A DNA stretch of 64,000 nt, from contig NZ_BJNT01000004.1 in NCBI RefSeq assembly GCF_006539825.1, positions 274,265 through 338,264 on the forward strand. The letters run 5' to 3'. The translations under genes were made by a program, and so were the position numbers. The notes beneath the pieces are model-generated. The model was not told where the DNA came from and searched no databases. It was given only the letters and a program-made list of their open reading frames with translations. Shown here one piece after another: positions 10,738 to 21,203 of this stretch; position 1 is the first letter of the stretch; each line of letters starts with the position of its first letter. The DNA comes from Corynebacterium variabile (lineage in GTDB: Bacteria; Actinomycetota; Actinomycetes; Mycobacteriales; Mycobacteriaceae).

Positions 10738-12063
10738 ATGTCCACCCAGAGTCCACCGCTCCCGCAGCGGCACCGCCGGTTCCCGGTCGTGCCGGTCGTC
10801 GCCCTGGTCACCACCGTGCTGATGCACTCCGTCCAGCTGCTGGTGATGCAGATCAGGGGCTCGCACAACGGCATGACCCTCACCGAGGTGATGATGCAGT
10901 GGGACGCCCGGTGGATGATGCTCATCTCCCGTCACGGGTACTCGGGCTTCGCCATGGGGGACGCCGGGACGCCCGGTGGTGATCCCATCGAGTGGCAGTC
11001 CGTGGCCTTCTTCCCCGGATACCCCTGGCTGGTGCGGGCTCTCGCCGCGCCGGTCCGTGCCCTGACCGGGGCCGAGATCACCGTGGCCGCCGCTGCCGTC
11101 GTGTCGGTGGTGTCGGCCGTGGTCATGGTCTGGGGGCTGGGGAGGTTGGCCGTAGACCATCTCTGGCCGCGGGGCCGCGGTGGTGACCCCGGGGTTCCCG
11201 CCTCCCCGGTGACGGCGGCGGTCCTCACCCTGGCGGTCGGTGTCCTCGCACTCGGGGCGCCGATGTCGGTGGTGTACGTGATGCCGTACTCGGAGTCCCT
11301 GTACACGGCGCTCGCGGTGTGGGCGGTGGTGATGCTGCTGCGGCGCCGCTATCTCACGGCCGGCGTCCTCGTCCTCTTCGCCGGGCTGACGCGGATCACC
11401 GCGGTGGTGCTGGTACTGACGTTGGCGGTGGCTGCGGCAGTGGAGCTGTGGCGCTGGTGGCGCACGCGGCAGGACGCCGGCCGCGTCCTGCGGGCCTGCG
11501 CCGCGCCGGTCATCGGCGTCCTCGGGATCGCCGGATACATCCTCTGGGCCAACGGCCGCACCGCGGAGATCGGGGGCTACTTCGAGGCGCAGGAACGTGG
11601 TTGGCATTCCGGCTTCGACCTCGGTCAGGCGACCTGGAACTGGATCACCTCCACGTCCCTGGACCTCACCACGACCGTCGGTGCGGGCGGGACGACGGAC
11701 GGCACCATGCCCGGCTACGCGATCTCCACCTGGTCGATGATCCTCGTGGCGGTGCTGTGCGTGGCGTCCCTGTGGCCGCTGGTGACCGGCCGGATGCCCT
11801 GGCAGTTGTGGCTGCCCGCGGTGGCGGTGGCCGGTATGACGCTCGGTTCTGACGGCATCATGCACTCCCGCCCCCGGCTGCTGCTGCTCCCGGTGCTCTT
11901 CCTGCTGCTGCCGCTGGTGGTCCGGGCACTTGCCCGGCTGCGCACGTGGTTGGTGGACCGGCCGTGGCTGGCGGGGATTCCGGTGGTCGTCGGTATAGCC
12001 TGGTGTGTGGTGGGGTTCTGGGTCTCCGCCGAGATGCTGGTCGACTTCGCCTACGCGATATAG
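10738..12063 (+). CDS. Integral membrane protein, PIG-V-like mannosyltransferase family
   Basis: A 441-residue polytopic membrane protein. After a short cytosolic N-terminus come the segments MQWDARWMMLISRHGYSG and QSVAFFPGYPWLVRAL, which resemble the PIG-V/GT-C group (acidic residue after the first membrane helix, then FFPGYP). About ten further hydrophobic segments follow. Such proteins use polyprenyl-phosphate sugars at the membrane; the actual substrate cannot be read here, and a role in cell-envelope glycans is an inference. There is no clear ribosome site, but TAACGT lies 8 bases before the ATG, so it may be leaderless. It converges with the EamA-type gene at 12072-12929. Confidence 0.75.
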   Translation: MSTQSPPLPQRHRRFPVVPVVALVTTVLMHSVQLLVMQIRGSHNGMTLTEVMMQWDARWMMLISRHGYSGFAMGDAGTPGGDPIEWQSVAFFPGYPWLVRALAAPVRALTGAEITVAAAAVVSVVSAVVMVWGLGRLAVDHLWPRGRGGDPGVPASPVTAAVLTLAVGVLALGAPMSVVYVMPYSESLYTALAVWAVVMLLRRRYLTAGVLVLFAGLTRITAVVLVLTLAVAAAVELWRWWRTRQDAGRVLRACAAPVIGVLGIAGYILWANGRTAEIGGYFEAQERGWHSGFDLGQATWNWITSTSLDLTTTVGAGGTTDGTMPGYAISTWSMILVAVLCVASLWPLVTGRMPWQLWLPAVAVAGMTLGSDGIMHSRPRLLLLPVLFLLLPLVVRALARLRTWLVDRPWLAGIPVVVGIAWCVVGFWVSAEMLVDFAYAI

Positions 12064-12071
12064 GCGCCGGC

Positions 12072-12929
12072 TCAGTCCACACTCTTGCGCGACAGGACGA
12101 CGGTGCTGGCCACCATCACCAGCAGGGCGACGCCCATCGCGATCCAGCCGAGCCCTTGGACCTGGAACTTCTCCGCGAGCAGCGTATAGCCCAGCACGAA
12201 GGCGACGATCGGCTCACCGATGGTCATCGCGGGCAGGGAGTTCTTCAACGCCCCCGCGTTGAAACTCAGTTGCTGGACGCCGGTGCCGATCGCCGCGCAC
12301 GCCAGCAGCCCGTAGCCCTCCCAGGAGGTGATCAGGCCGTGGAACCCGTCGTCGGTGAAGATCGCGACGACGGACTTCGACAGGACGGCGAGGTAGCCCA
12401 TGATGATGCCGGTGACCAGACCGAGCAGCAGGGCGCGCTCGTTGGCGGGCCGGTGACCGGCGAACCAGCACATCGCGACGATGGCCACCAGACCGACGGC
12501 CAGGGCGATGATCCAGGCGTCCAGCTCGGGGATCGACCGGCCGGGCAGCGGTTTGCCCCAGATCACGAGGACGCCCACCGCAATGGTCAGCAGGCCCGCC
12601 CAGGACATCTCGGATTTCGAGACGCGGCGGCCGTCGAACTTCGCCGACAGCGGCAGGGTGAACATCAGCGACAGCACGAGGATCGGCTGGACGACCAGCA
12701 GGGTGCCGAAGCCGAGGGCGACGATCTGCAGGCCGTAGCCTGCGAGGGCACACAGAACTCCTCCCCACCACTTCGGCCGCATGACAGCGGCGAGCAGTGG
12801 GGAGCCGTGGGCGTCGTCGGGGTCGCCGGAGGTCTGCTCCGCGATCTGGTGCCTGAGGACCGTGCCCCAGGCGATGGTGAGTGCAGAGAGAAGGGCGAAG
12901 ACGACAGCGAGGGCGTTGCTGTGCATCAT
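12072..12929 (-). CDS. DMT-type (EamA-like) membrane transporter
   Basis: A 285-residue protein with nine or ten hydrophobic segments and two half-repeats, typical of the drug/metabolite transporter superfamily. Markers are the N-terminal LLSALTIAWGTVLRHQ, the mid-protein PLSAKFDGRRVSKSEMSWAG, and the second-repeat GEPIVAFVLGYTLLAEKFQVQGLGW. A DMT-family membrane protein is, from memory, also found near leuA in other corynebacteria. The substrate is unknown. The start at 12929 (MMHSNALAV) has no strong ribosome site. The 74-base gap to the next gene contains a 16-base tandem duplication (CCCGGGGACTACTTCG twice, near 12976-13008) spanning the end of the neighbouring lipoprotein gene. Confidence 0.8.
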   Translation of the reverse strand: MMHSNALAVVFALLSALTIAWGTVLRHQIAEQTSGDPDDAHGSPLLAAVMRPKWWGGVLCALAGYGLQIVALGFGTLLVVQPILVLSLMFTLPLSAKFDGRRVSKSEMSWAGLLTIAVGVLVIWGKPLPGRSIPELDAWIIALAVGLVAIVAMCWFAGHRPANERALLLGLVTGIIMGYLAVLSKSVVAIFTDDGFHGLITSWEGYGLLACAAIGTGVQQLSFNAGALKNSLPAMTIGEPIVAFVLGYTLLAEKFQVQGLGWIAMGVALLVMVASTVVLSRKSVD

Positions 12930-13003
12930 CGTGGCATCAGGCTATCCGAGTTCACGTCGCGACGGTGAAACGGCCCGTGCCCGGGGACTACTTCGCCCGG
13001 GGA

Positions 13004-14113
13004 CTACTTCGCGAAGTACTCCTCGATCTGGTCGAGGATCTCCATGGCGGAGAAGTAGTCGATGCGGAAGGCGGAGGCACCGAGTTCGAAGACGCGGTCG
13101 TTCTTGATCGCGTCCGCGTTGGCGAGGGTCGGGATGGCCTTGAGCTTGTCGATGACCGGCTCGGTGCCGTCGACGTTGATGCCGAGAACGGTCTTGCCGA
13201 CCAGAGCCTTGTCGGCATTCTCGCCGGTGACCTGGCGGACGTCGGTGCGGCCGGCGTAGTCGCCGTCGGTGCGGGCGACGTCGTCACCGGGGACGGAGAG
13301 TTCCCAGCCCAGATCCTTGATGATCTGGCCCTGGGCGGACTCGGCGGTCATGAAGTTGAGATTGCCTTCCTTGGCAGGCAGCACGACGTTGACCGGCTGC
13401 TCGACGTCGCCGATGTTCTCCTTGACCTCGGCGACACGGTCCTCGTAGGACTGGATGGCGTCGGCGGCTTCGGACTCGTGACCGGTGATCTCGCCGACCT
13501 CGGTGGTGATCTCGCCCCAGGTCTTGTCGGAGTAGTCGAGGACGACGACCGGCACGCCGATCTTCTTCAGTTCGTCGATCTGCTCGGCGGCGGTGTCCGC
13601 GCCCTTGGCGGAGACGATGATGAGGTCTGGGTCCTCGGCGGCGACCTTCTGCAGGTCAGGCTCGAGCTGCCAGAGTGCCTTCACGCCCTGCTCGTCGGCC
13701 TCCTCGGCCCACTGGCTGAAGAATCCCTTGTCGTCCGAGGTGGGGCCGGCCTTGGCGCCGCCGGAGGCGATGACCGGGGCGTCCACGGCCAGCAGTGTGC
13801 CGGTCAGGGTGACGGAGGTCGAGACGATCTTCTCCGGCTTGGCAGGGATCTCGACCTCTTCGGTGTCGCCGGTCGGCTGGCCGTTGTCGATCACGAGCGA
13901 GTCGACGGTACGGGGCCAGGTGCCCTGGTCAGCGTCCTCGGAGTCCCCGGAATCAGAGTCGGAGTCCGATCCGTCGGCGGAGGCGGAGGCCGAGGTGCCG
14001 GTGTCCGAATCGTCGTCGTCGTCGGAGCATGCGGCGAGGCCGAGGGTGAGGGCGGTGGCGGCGGCCACAGCGGCGACGGCGCGGGACCGGCGGAACAGTG
14101 CGCGTGAGGACAT
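13004..14113 (-). CDS. Iron-siderophore ABC transporter substrate-binding lipoprotein (FecB type)
   Basis: Extracytoplasmic lipoprotein that captures ferric siderophores. The 369-residue precursor has a basic N-terminus, a hydrophobic signal and the lipobox LAAC at about residues 20-23, then an Asp/Ser-rich linker and a periplasmic-binding domain of the class III type (PEKIVSTSVTLTGTLLAVDAPVIASGG, DLIIVSAKGADT). The ATG at 14113 has AGAAGGA 8 bases upstream. It is a paralogue of the next gene to the right; the C-termini share FRMDYYSAM-like sequence (here FRIDYFSAMEILDQIEEYF). No permease or ATPase genes are beside it, so the transporter partner is encoded elsewhere. A weak DtxR-like box lies upstream. 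Confidence 0.9.
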   Translation of the reverse strand: MSSRALFRRSRAVAAVAAATALTLGLAACSDDDDDSDTGTSASASADGSDSDSDSGDSEDADQGTWPRTVDSLVIDNGQPTGDTEEVEIPAKPEKIVSTSVTLTGTLLAVDAPVIASGGAKAGPTSDDKGFFSQWAEEADEQGVKALWQLEPDLQKVAAEDPDLIIVSAKGADTAAEQIDELKKIGVPVVVLDYSDKTWGEITTEVGEITGHESEAADAIQSYEDRVAEVKENIGDVEQPVNVVLPAKEGNLNFMTAESAQGQIIKDLGWELSVPGDDVARTDGDYAGRTDVRQVTGENADKALVGKTVLGINVDGTEPVIDKLKAIPTLANADAIKNDRVFELGASAFRIDYFSAMEILDQIEEYFAK

Positions 14114-14180
14114 GGAAGATCCTTCTCTCGAAAACTCTTGGTCAGCGGCGTCCGTGGTCCGGACACCCACCCCGACATAG

Positions 14181-14199
14181 TAAACCAAACCTTGCCTCA
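14181..14199. promoter_or_regulatory. Possible DtxR iron box upstream of the first FecB lipoprotein gene
   Basis: The 19-base sequence TGAGGCAAGGTTTGGTTTA (minus strand) matches about 10 of 19 positions of the DtxR consensus, mainly in the left half. It lies about 70 bases before the start codon. It is supported by the function of the gene but is only a partial match. Confidence 0.35.
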
Positions 14200-14224
14200 G
14201 TTCACACTGTTTAACGACGGGGTG

Positions 14225-15325
14225 TCACTTCACGAAGAGTTCGTCGATCCGGTTGAGCATCGCCATCGCCGAGTAGTAGTCCATCCGGAACAGCTCCGGC
14301 GGCATGGCGAAGATCCGGTCATTCTGCACCGCATAGGTGTCGGCCAGAATCGGCATGTTCTTCAGGTACTCCGCCGGATCCTCACCGATGCCCGAGTCCA
14401 CGGCCAGCACAGTGTGGCCGGTGAAGGCCTTGTCCTGGTTCTCCGCGGTGACCTGCCTGACATCCGTGCGTCCGGCGAAGGGCCCGTCGGTGCGGGCGAC
14501 ATCGTCGCCGGGCACGGTGAGTTCCCAGCCGAGGTCCGCTGCGACCCGTCCCTGCGGCGATTCCGCCGTCATGTAGTTGGCGTTGCCCGACTTGTCGGCA
14601 CTCGGCAGCACGAGGCTCACCGGCTGCTCCGGATCCTCGATACTCGCCTTCACCTCGGAGACGCGCTCGTCGTACTCCTCGATGCGGGCTGCGGCGTCCG
14701 CCTCCCGCCCGGTCATCTCACCGATCTCGGTGGTGAGGTCCTTCCAGTCCATGTTCACGTAGTCCAGCACGACGACCGGCACGCCGATGGCCTGGATCTT
14801 CTCCAGGCCGGGGACGGCCGTGTCCTGGCCGTTGGCGGCGACGAGGATGAGGTCCGGATCGGCGGTGACGATCTTCTCCAGGTCCGGGCTGAGCTGCCAC
14901 AGGCTCTCCACGCCCTTGTCCCGGGCCTCATCGGCCCACTGGTTGAAGAACCCCTCGTCATTGTCGGCGGTGGAACCGGTGGTCGCACCACCGGTGGCGA
15001 CGACCGGGGCGTCCACGGCCAGCAGGGAGCCGGTGAGTCCGACGGCGGTGGAGACGATGCGCTGCGGCTGCTCGGGGATCTCCACGTCTTCGGTGGCGCA
15101 GGTGGAGATGTCCATCTGGTCGGTGCAGTCCAGGTGGTGGTTCTCCACGGCGAGCGAGGAGACGGTGCGCGGCCAGGAGCCGTCACCGGAGCCGCCGCCC
15201 GTGGCGGCATCATCGGAACTGTCACCGGAACAGGCGGCGAGGCCGGCGGTCAGGGCGAGTGCTGCGGCGACGGCGGTGGCGCCGCGCAGGGCGTCGGACC
15301 TGCGGCGTCGGAAGGGAGCAAGCAT
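14225..15325 (-). CDS. Iron-siderophore ABC transporter substrate-binding lipoprotein (second paralogue)
   Basis: A 366-residue lipoprotein precursor with signal sequence and lipobox LAAC at about residues 30-33, followed by a class III solute-binding domain (PQRIVSTAVGLTGSLLAVDAPVVATGG, DPDLILVAANGQDT, MNRIDELF). It is clearly homologous along its length to the product of 13004-14113; the pair probably arose by tandem duplication and may bind different siderophores. AGAGGA precedes the ATG at 15325 by 9 bases. It is divergent from the siderophore-interacting protein gene, with a DtxR-like box between them. Confidence 0.9.
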   Translation of the reverse strand: MLAPFRRRRSDALRGATAVAAALALTAGLAACSGDSSDDAATGGGSGDGSWPRTVSSLAVENHHLDCTDQMDISTCATEDVEIPEQPQRIVSTAVGLTGSLLAVDAPVVATGGATTGSTADNDEGFFNQWADEARDKGVESLWQLSPDLEKIVTADPDLILVAANGQDTAVPGLEKIQAIGVPVVVLDYVNMDWKDLTTEIGEMTGREADAAARIEEYDERVSEVKASIEDPEQPVSLVLPSADKSGNANYMTAESPQGRVAADLGWELTVPGDDVARTDGPFAGRTDVRQVTAENQDKAFTGHTVLAVDSGIGEDPAEYLKNMPILADTYAVQNDRIFAMPPELFRMDYYSAMAMLNRIDELFVK

Positions 15326-15404
15326 GCGGAGTGTCCTCTTGGGGGTGGGGCGTCAGGGGAATAGTCACGGTAGCCGGGGAATGCAGTCCTACTACCTGGC
15401 AAGC

Positions 15405-15423
15405 CAATGCTAGCCTTGCCCCG
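15405..15423. promoter_or_regulatory. Possible DtxR iron box in the divergent siderophore promoter
   Basis: The minus-strand 19-mer CGGGGCAAGGCTAGCATTG contains the AGGCTA core and about 10 of 19 consensus bases of DtxR. It lies between the divergent starts of the second lipoprotein (15325) and the siderophore-interacting protein (15448), where one box could serve both. Confidence 0.4.
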
Positions 15424-15447
15424 AACCGTTCCGTGGAAAGGACCCCC

Positions 15448-17406
15448 GTGCCCCGCATCAGTCGCGACACCGACATCTACCCGATCTCCCTGCGCGAACT
15501 GGAGGTGCTGAGGGTCGAGGACATCACCCCGGCCATGCGCCGCGTCACCTTCGGCGGGGCAGGCCTGCTCGCCCACACCCGTGACGGTGAACCGGTGCCC
15601 GCCCTGGTCAGCGACGGATTCGATGACGATGTCCGGTTGATCCTCCCTGATCCGGAGACCGGGGACCGCCCGTACCCGAAGTCCCTCGGTGACGGTCGAC
15701 TCGACTGGAACGAGCAGGTCAACGACCTCTTCCGCACCTACACCGTGCGTACCTGGACGCCGGACGCCGGGGAGTACGGCGAGCTCGCCATCGACTTCGC
15801 CCGTCACGGTGCAGGCCTGGCCGAGGGCTGGTCGGCGTCGGCGTCCGCCGGTGACAGGGTCTTCATCGCCGGACCGAAGAACTGCGGTGCCCACCCCTCC
15901 CACACCGACTGGCTGCTGCTCGTCGGTGACGAGGCCGCCCTGCCTGCCATCGGCCGCTGCCTCGAGAACTGCCCGGCCGGCCACCCTGTCGTCGCCGTGG
16001 TGGAGGTCCCCACCCGCGCCGACATCCAGGACATCGACTGCGCCGCCGACCTCGACATGCACTGGGTCGTCCGCGACGAGGGCGGCGACTTCACCGAGGA
16101 ACTGCTCACCCACGTCCGCGGTGGCGGGAAGCTCCCGGAAGGCACACCGTTCCTCTGGGCCGCAGGTGAGGCCGGACGACTGAAGACCGTCCGCACCCTG
16201 GCCAAGAAGATGGGCGTGCCGCGCGAGCACGTCGAGATCGTCGGCTACTGGCGACGCAACAACGCCGTCGCCGAGGGCGCGGCCGCCGGTAGTGCCGGCA
16301 CCTCCAGCATCTCCCCGCTCATGGAGCTCTACGAGATGGCGGAGATCGCACCGGGCCTGGCCCTGCGTTCGGCCGCGGAGCTCGGTCTCTTCGAGGCGGT
16401 GGATGCTGCGTCCACCGCGTCCACTGCGTCCACTGCGTCCGCTGCGTCCGCTGCCACCCCGACGGTCGCCGACGTCGCCCCCGCCGTCGGCGTCGAGGCC
16501 GGCGTCCTCCTGCGGTTCCTGCGATACCTCGAGTCCCTCAAGCTGGTCACCCTCACCGCCCCGGAGGGCGACGAGCTCTCCGGTGGGGACGCCGCCGCGC
16601 TCACCGGCGTGGGCTTGACCCCGCTCGGCCAGGAACTCTCGGACCCCGAGGGTCCGGTCTCCCGGCTCACCGGTCCGGACGCCCTGCGTCCGCTGTCCTG
16701 GCTGCACCTCACCGAGGGGTTGCGCTCCGCCGCGCCCGTCACCGTCGGTTCCACCGGCTCCACCTGGGAGCAGCTGCGTGCGGGGGATCCGGGCATCGTC
16801 GAGAACCTGGCGGACGCCGAAGCCACCCGCGCCCAGTGGGTCGCCCCCGCCCTGGCCCAGGGCTTCGGACAGCTCTCCGCCCGGCTGACCGGGGGAGAGG
16901 GCCTGAAGTCGGTGGCCGTGGCGGGCGCCGGGGAGGGCACCAGTTCCGCGGTCTACGCCGATGAACTGCTCCGCCACCACGATGACCTGTACGTCGTCGT
17001 CCTCGACACCGGTGCGGGTACCGACCGGCTCATCGCCGAGCTCGGCGAGGCGCGCCGGGACCGGGTGACCGTGGTGGCGTGGGACCGGGAGGCCACCCCG
17101 GACGTGCACGCCGGAGCGGTCCTCGTCGTCGACCCCTACGCACTCGTCGCGCCGGAAAAGGTGCCCGGACTGCTGGAGTCCGCGGCCGGGATCGCACCGC
17201 GGGTGGTCGTGGTGACCCGGCTGCTCGCCGAGTCCGGCGACGAGGACCACGACTACGAGGAGGACCTCACCCGCCTGCTCCTCGAGGGTCGGTCGCTGCC
17301 CACGAAGCGTGACCTGTCCAGGGCGGTTTCCGCCGCCGGGCTGACCGGGGTCGCCGACCTGCCGGTCGGCTGGGGGACGCACGCCGTGGTGGCACTGAAG
17401 GTCTAG
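15448..17406 (+). CDS. Siderophore-interacting protein fused to an O-methyltransferase-like domain
   Basis: A 652-residue two-domain protein. Residues about 1-275 are a siderophore-interacting (ViuB/FAD-binding 9) flavin reductase: ITPAMRRVTFGG, DLFRTYTVRTW (FAD-binding RxYTxR), VFIAGPKNCG, LLVGDEAALPAIGRCLE, and GYWRRNNA. These release iron from imported siderophores. Residues about 290-652 begin MELYEMAEIAPGLALRSAAELGLF, a winged-helix dimerisation segment typical of plant-type O-methyltransferases, followed by a Rossmann-like region (LKSVAVAGAGEGTSS) without a clean SAM-binding GGG motif. The linker after LGLFEAVDAA contains Ser-Thr-Ala repeats from a 9-base tandem repeat. The GTG at 15448 has GGAAAGGA upstream. 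Confidence 0.85.
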   Translation: MPRISRDTDIYPISLRELEVLRVEDITPAMRRVTFGGAGLLAHTRDGEPVPALVSDGFDDDVRLILPDPETGDRPYPKSLGDGRLDWNEQVNDLFRTYTVRTWTPDAGEYGELAIDFARHGAGLAEGWSASASAGDRVFIAGPKNCGAHPSHTDWLLLVGDEAALPAIGRCLENCPAGHPVVAVVEVPTRADIQDIDCAADLDMHWVVRDEGGDFTEELLTHVRGGGKLPEGTPFLWAAGEAGRLKTVRTLAKKMGVPREHVEIVGYWRRNNAVAEGAAAGSAGTSSISPLMELYEMAEIAPGLALRSAAELGLFEAVDAASTASTASTASAASAATPTVADVAPAVGVEAGVLLRFLRYLESLKLVTLTAPEGDELSGGDAAALTGVGLTPLGQELSDPEGPVSRLTGPDALRPLSWLHLTEGLRSAAPVTVGSTGSTWEQLRAGDPGIVENLADAEATRAQWVAPALAQGFGQLSARLTGGEGLKSVAVAGAGEGTSSAVYADELLRHHDDLYVVVLDTGAGTDRLIAELGEARRDRVTVVAWDREATPDVHAGAVLVVDPYALVAPEKVPGLLESAAGIAPRVVVVTRLLAESGDEDHDYEEDLTRLLLEGRSLPTKRDLSRAVSAAGLTGVADLPVGWGTHAVVALKV

Positions 17407-17528
17407 ACGGGTCCGGCCTGGGCCGTTCAGGGGCCGGCGGTCCCCCGTGTTTCCGCAGCCTTACCTGGTCAGGTACGCTGGTGAGGTCTGTAAGTTCACA
17501 CCCGAAGCAGTAGACGGAGTAACCAACT

Positions 17529-19857
<2,329 letters not shown>

Positions 19858-20041
19858 GTCTGAATCTGAGTCTGATGCCCTCAGACCAACCTGGAGCACC
19901 CGACCCAGCTGCTGCTGGGAGTCTCCTGACTCAGCTGTGTCCGGGGACACGGCGTCCGGCCTTGGCCGGAGTGTACCCACCCTTGTAGTTTCGGAACTGC
20001 ACATCGCCGCAGCCGGGGACCTTCACCAGGGGTCCACTGCA

Positions 20042-20107
20042 GTGACTTCGACGATTTCGACCACTTCGATGACGTCGACGACCTCGGACCCGAAAGGTGA
20101 ACCATGA
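20042..20107 (+). CDS. Short leader ORF coupled to the first usp gene
   Basis: A 21-codon ORF (MTSTISTTSMTSTTSDPKGEP) starting at GTG with AGGGG 8 bases upstream. Its TGA overlaps the usp ATG in the arrangement ATGA. The Thr-Ser repeats come from an imperfect TTCGAC-type repeat. It may serve translational coupling or sensing rather than make a functional peptide. A similar arrangement precedes the second usp gene, which raises the chance that it is real. Confidence 0.45.
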   Translation: MTSTISTTSMTSTTSDPKGEP

Positions 20108-20574
20108 CCAGGATGATCGTGACCGGAGTGGACGCGAGCGATACCGCGTTCAAGGCGGCGCAGAAGGCGGCCCAGCTCGCCGCGGATTCCGGAGCGGTGC
20201 TCCACATCTGCACCGCCTACAGCTCAGCCAGCTCCGACGCGCTCAGTGAGGCCCAGAGCGCACAGAACTCCAACCGGGTCATCTCCGCGGAGTTCCAGAA
20301 ACTCATCGACGGAGTCGCTGATGCGTCCCTCCGTGTCGCGGAATCCGTGGCGGAGATCCTGCGACAGTCGCACCCGTCCCTGACGATCGAGGTCTCGTCG
20401 ATGGCCGGAACCCCGTCCGATGTGCTGCTCCACAAAGCGGAGGCGCTCAACGCCGACGTCATCGTGGTGGGCAATAAGAACATCAAGGGTGTGTCCCGCA
20501 TCCTGGGCAGCGTGGCACGCAAGGTCGCCTCCGGGGCGACGTGTGACCTCTACATCGCCAACACCTCCTACTAG
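20104..20574 (+). CDS. Universal stress protein, UspA family (first of tandem pair)
   Basis: A 156-residue single-domain Usp. It opens MTRMIVTGVDASDTAFKA with the conserved Asp of the first strand, and ends with the nucleotide-loop segment VVGNKNIKGVSRILGSVARKV. The loop has the first Gly and the GS pair, although Asn replaces the second Gly of the usual GxxG. GAAAGG precedes the ATG. It is followed after 147 bases by a paralogue. Both have a GTAGTTT-containing promoter region, so they are probably induced under the same stress. Function beyond the family is not visible. Confidence 0.9.
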   Translation: MTRMIVTGVDASDTAFKAAQKAAQLAADSGAVLHICTAYSSASSDALSEAQSAQNSNRVISAEFQKLIDGVADASLRVAESVAEILRQSHPSLTIEVSSMAGTPSDVLLHKAEALNADVIVVGNKNIKGVSRILGSVARKVASGATCDLYIANTSY

Positions 20575-20656
20575 GTGTTCTCGGCGGGGTTGTGCGCGGC
20601 ACCCCTCCGTCGGTAGTTTTGTGATCACACATTACGAGGATGTGGGATGCGGGGTC

Positions 20657-20725
20657 ATGTCCGTCAGTCGGCACAGTGGCCGGGGCACGGTGCCCCGACC
20701 GCCAGAACCGGAAGGTCGACTATGA
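20657..20725 (+). CDS. Short leader ORF coupled to the second usp gene
   Basis: A 22-codon ORF (MSVSRHSGRGTVPRPPEPEG then RL) from an ATG at 20657, with GCGGGG just upstream. Its TGA overlaps the second usp ATG in the same ATGA arrangement as the first usp gene. The coding stretch contains a GGGGCAC-GGT-GCCCC palindrome. The peptide sequence is unlike the first leader, so only the arrangement is shared. Confidence 0.4.
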   Translation: MSVSRHSGRGTVPRPPEPEGRL

Positions 20726-21189
20726 CCAGAACTGTGGTGACCGGGGTGGATGCGAGCCAGACCGCTTTCCGGGCGGCGGCGAAGGCGACGGAACTCGCCG
20801 AGAACTCCGGTGCGGTACTGCACATCTGCAGTGCCTACAGCACCAGCAGCACCGACGCGCTGAGCACCATCCGCAGCCACAGCTCCGGGCGGACGAGCAA
20901 GGCGGAGTCCAGGAAGCTCATCGACGGCGTGGCGAAGGCTTCCGAGCAGGTGGGGGCATCGGTGGCCGCGATCCTCCGCGAGTCGCACCCCGGCCTGACC
21001 ATCGACGTCTCCGCTGTCCCGGGTGCACCGGCCGAGGCGCTGCTACGCAAGGCCGAGGAACTGGACGCCGACGTGATCGTGGTGGATAACAAGAACATCA
21101 GGGGCGTGTCCCGGGTACCGGGCAGCGTGGCACGCAAGGTCGCCTCCGGGGCGACGTGTGACCTCTACATCGCCAATACGACGCACTGA
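20722..21189 (+). CDS. Universal stress protein, UspA family (second of tandem pair)
   Basis: A 155-residue paralogue of the preceding gene (MTRTVVTGVDASQTAFRA at the start). The last part is almost the same at DNA level: 56 bases, from about 20505 and from about 21119, are identical. The nucleotide-loop Gly is changed: VVDNKNIRGVSRVPGSV instead of VVGNKNIKG, so ATP binding may be lost and this copy may have diverged in role. GGAAGG lies just before the ATG at 20722; the frame extends to 20647 without Usp-like sequence. Confidence 0.9.
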   Translation: MTRTVVTGVDASQTAFRAAAKATELAENSGAVLHICSAYSTSSTDALSTIRSHSSGRTSKAESRKLIDGVAKASEQVGASVAAILRESHPGLTIDVSAVPGAPAEALLRKAEELDADVIVVDNKNIRGVSRVPGSVARKVASGATCDLYIANTTH

Positions 21190-21203
21190 GGCCTACCGGC
21201 GGG

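Noticed and set aside
15250..17382. A 710-codon open frame antisense to the siderophore-interacting protein
   Set aside because: Low-complexity Gly/Val/Asp/Arg composition typical of the antisense frame of GC-rich genes; the sense frame has clear domains.
19985..20720. DosR-type boxes upstream of the usp genes
   Set aside because: GGGGACC...GGGGTCC and GGGGCAC-GGT-GCCCC only loosely resemble the consensus, and the two genes do not share one clear motif.
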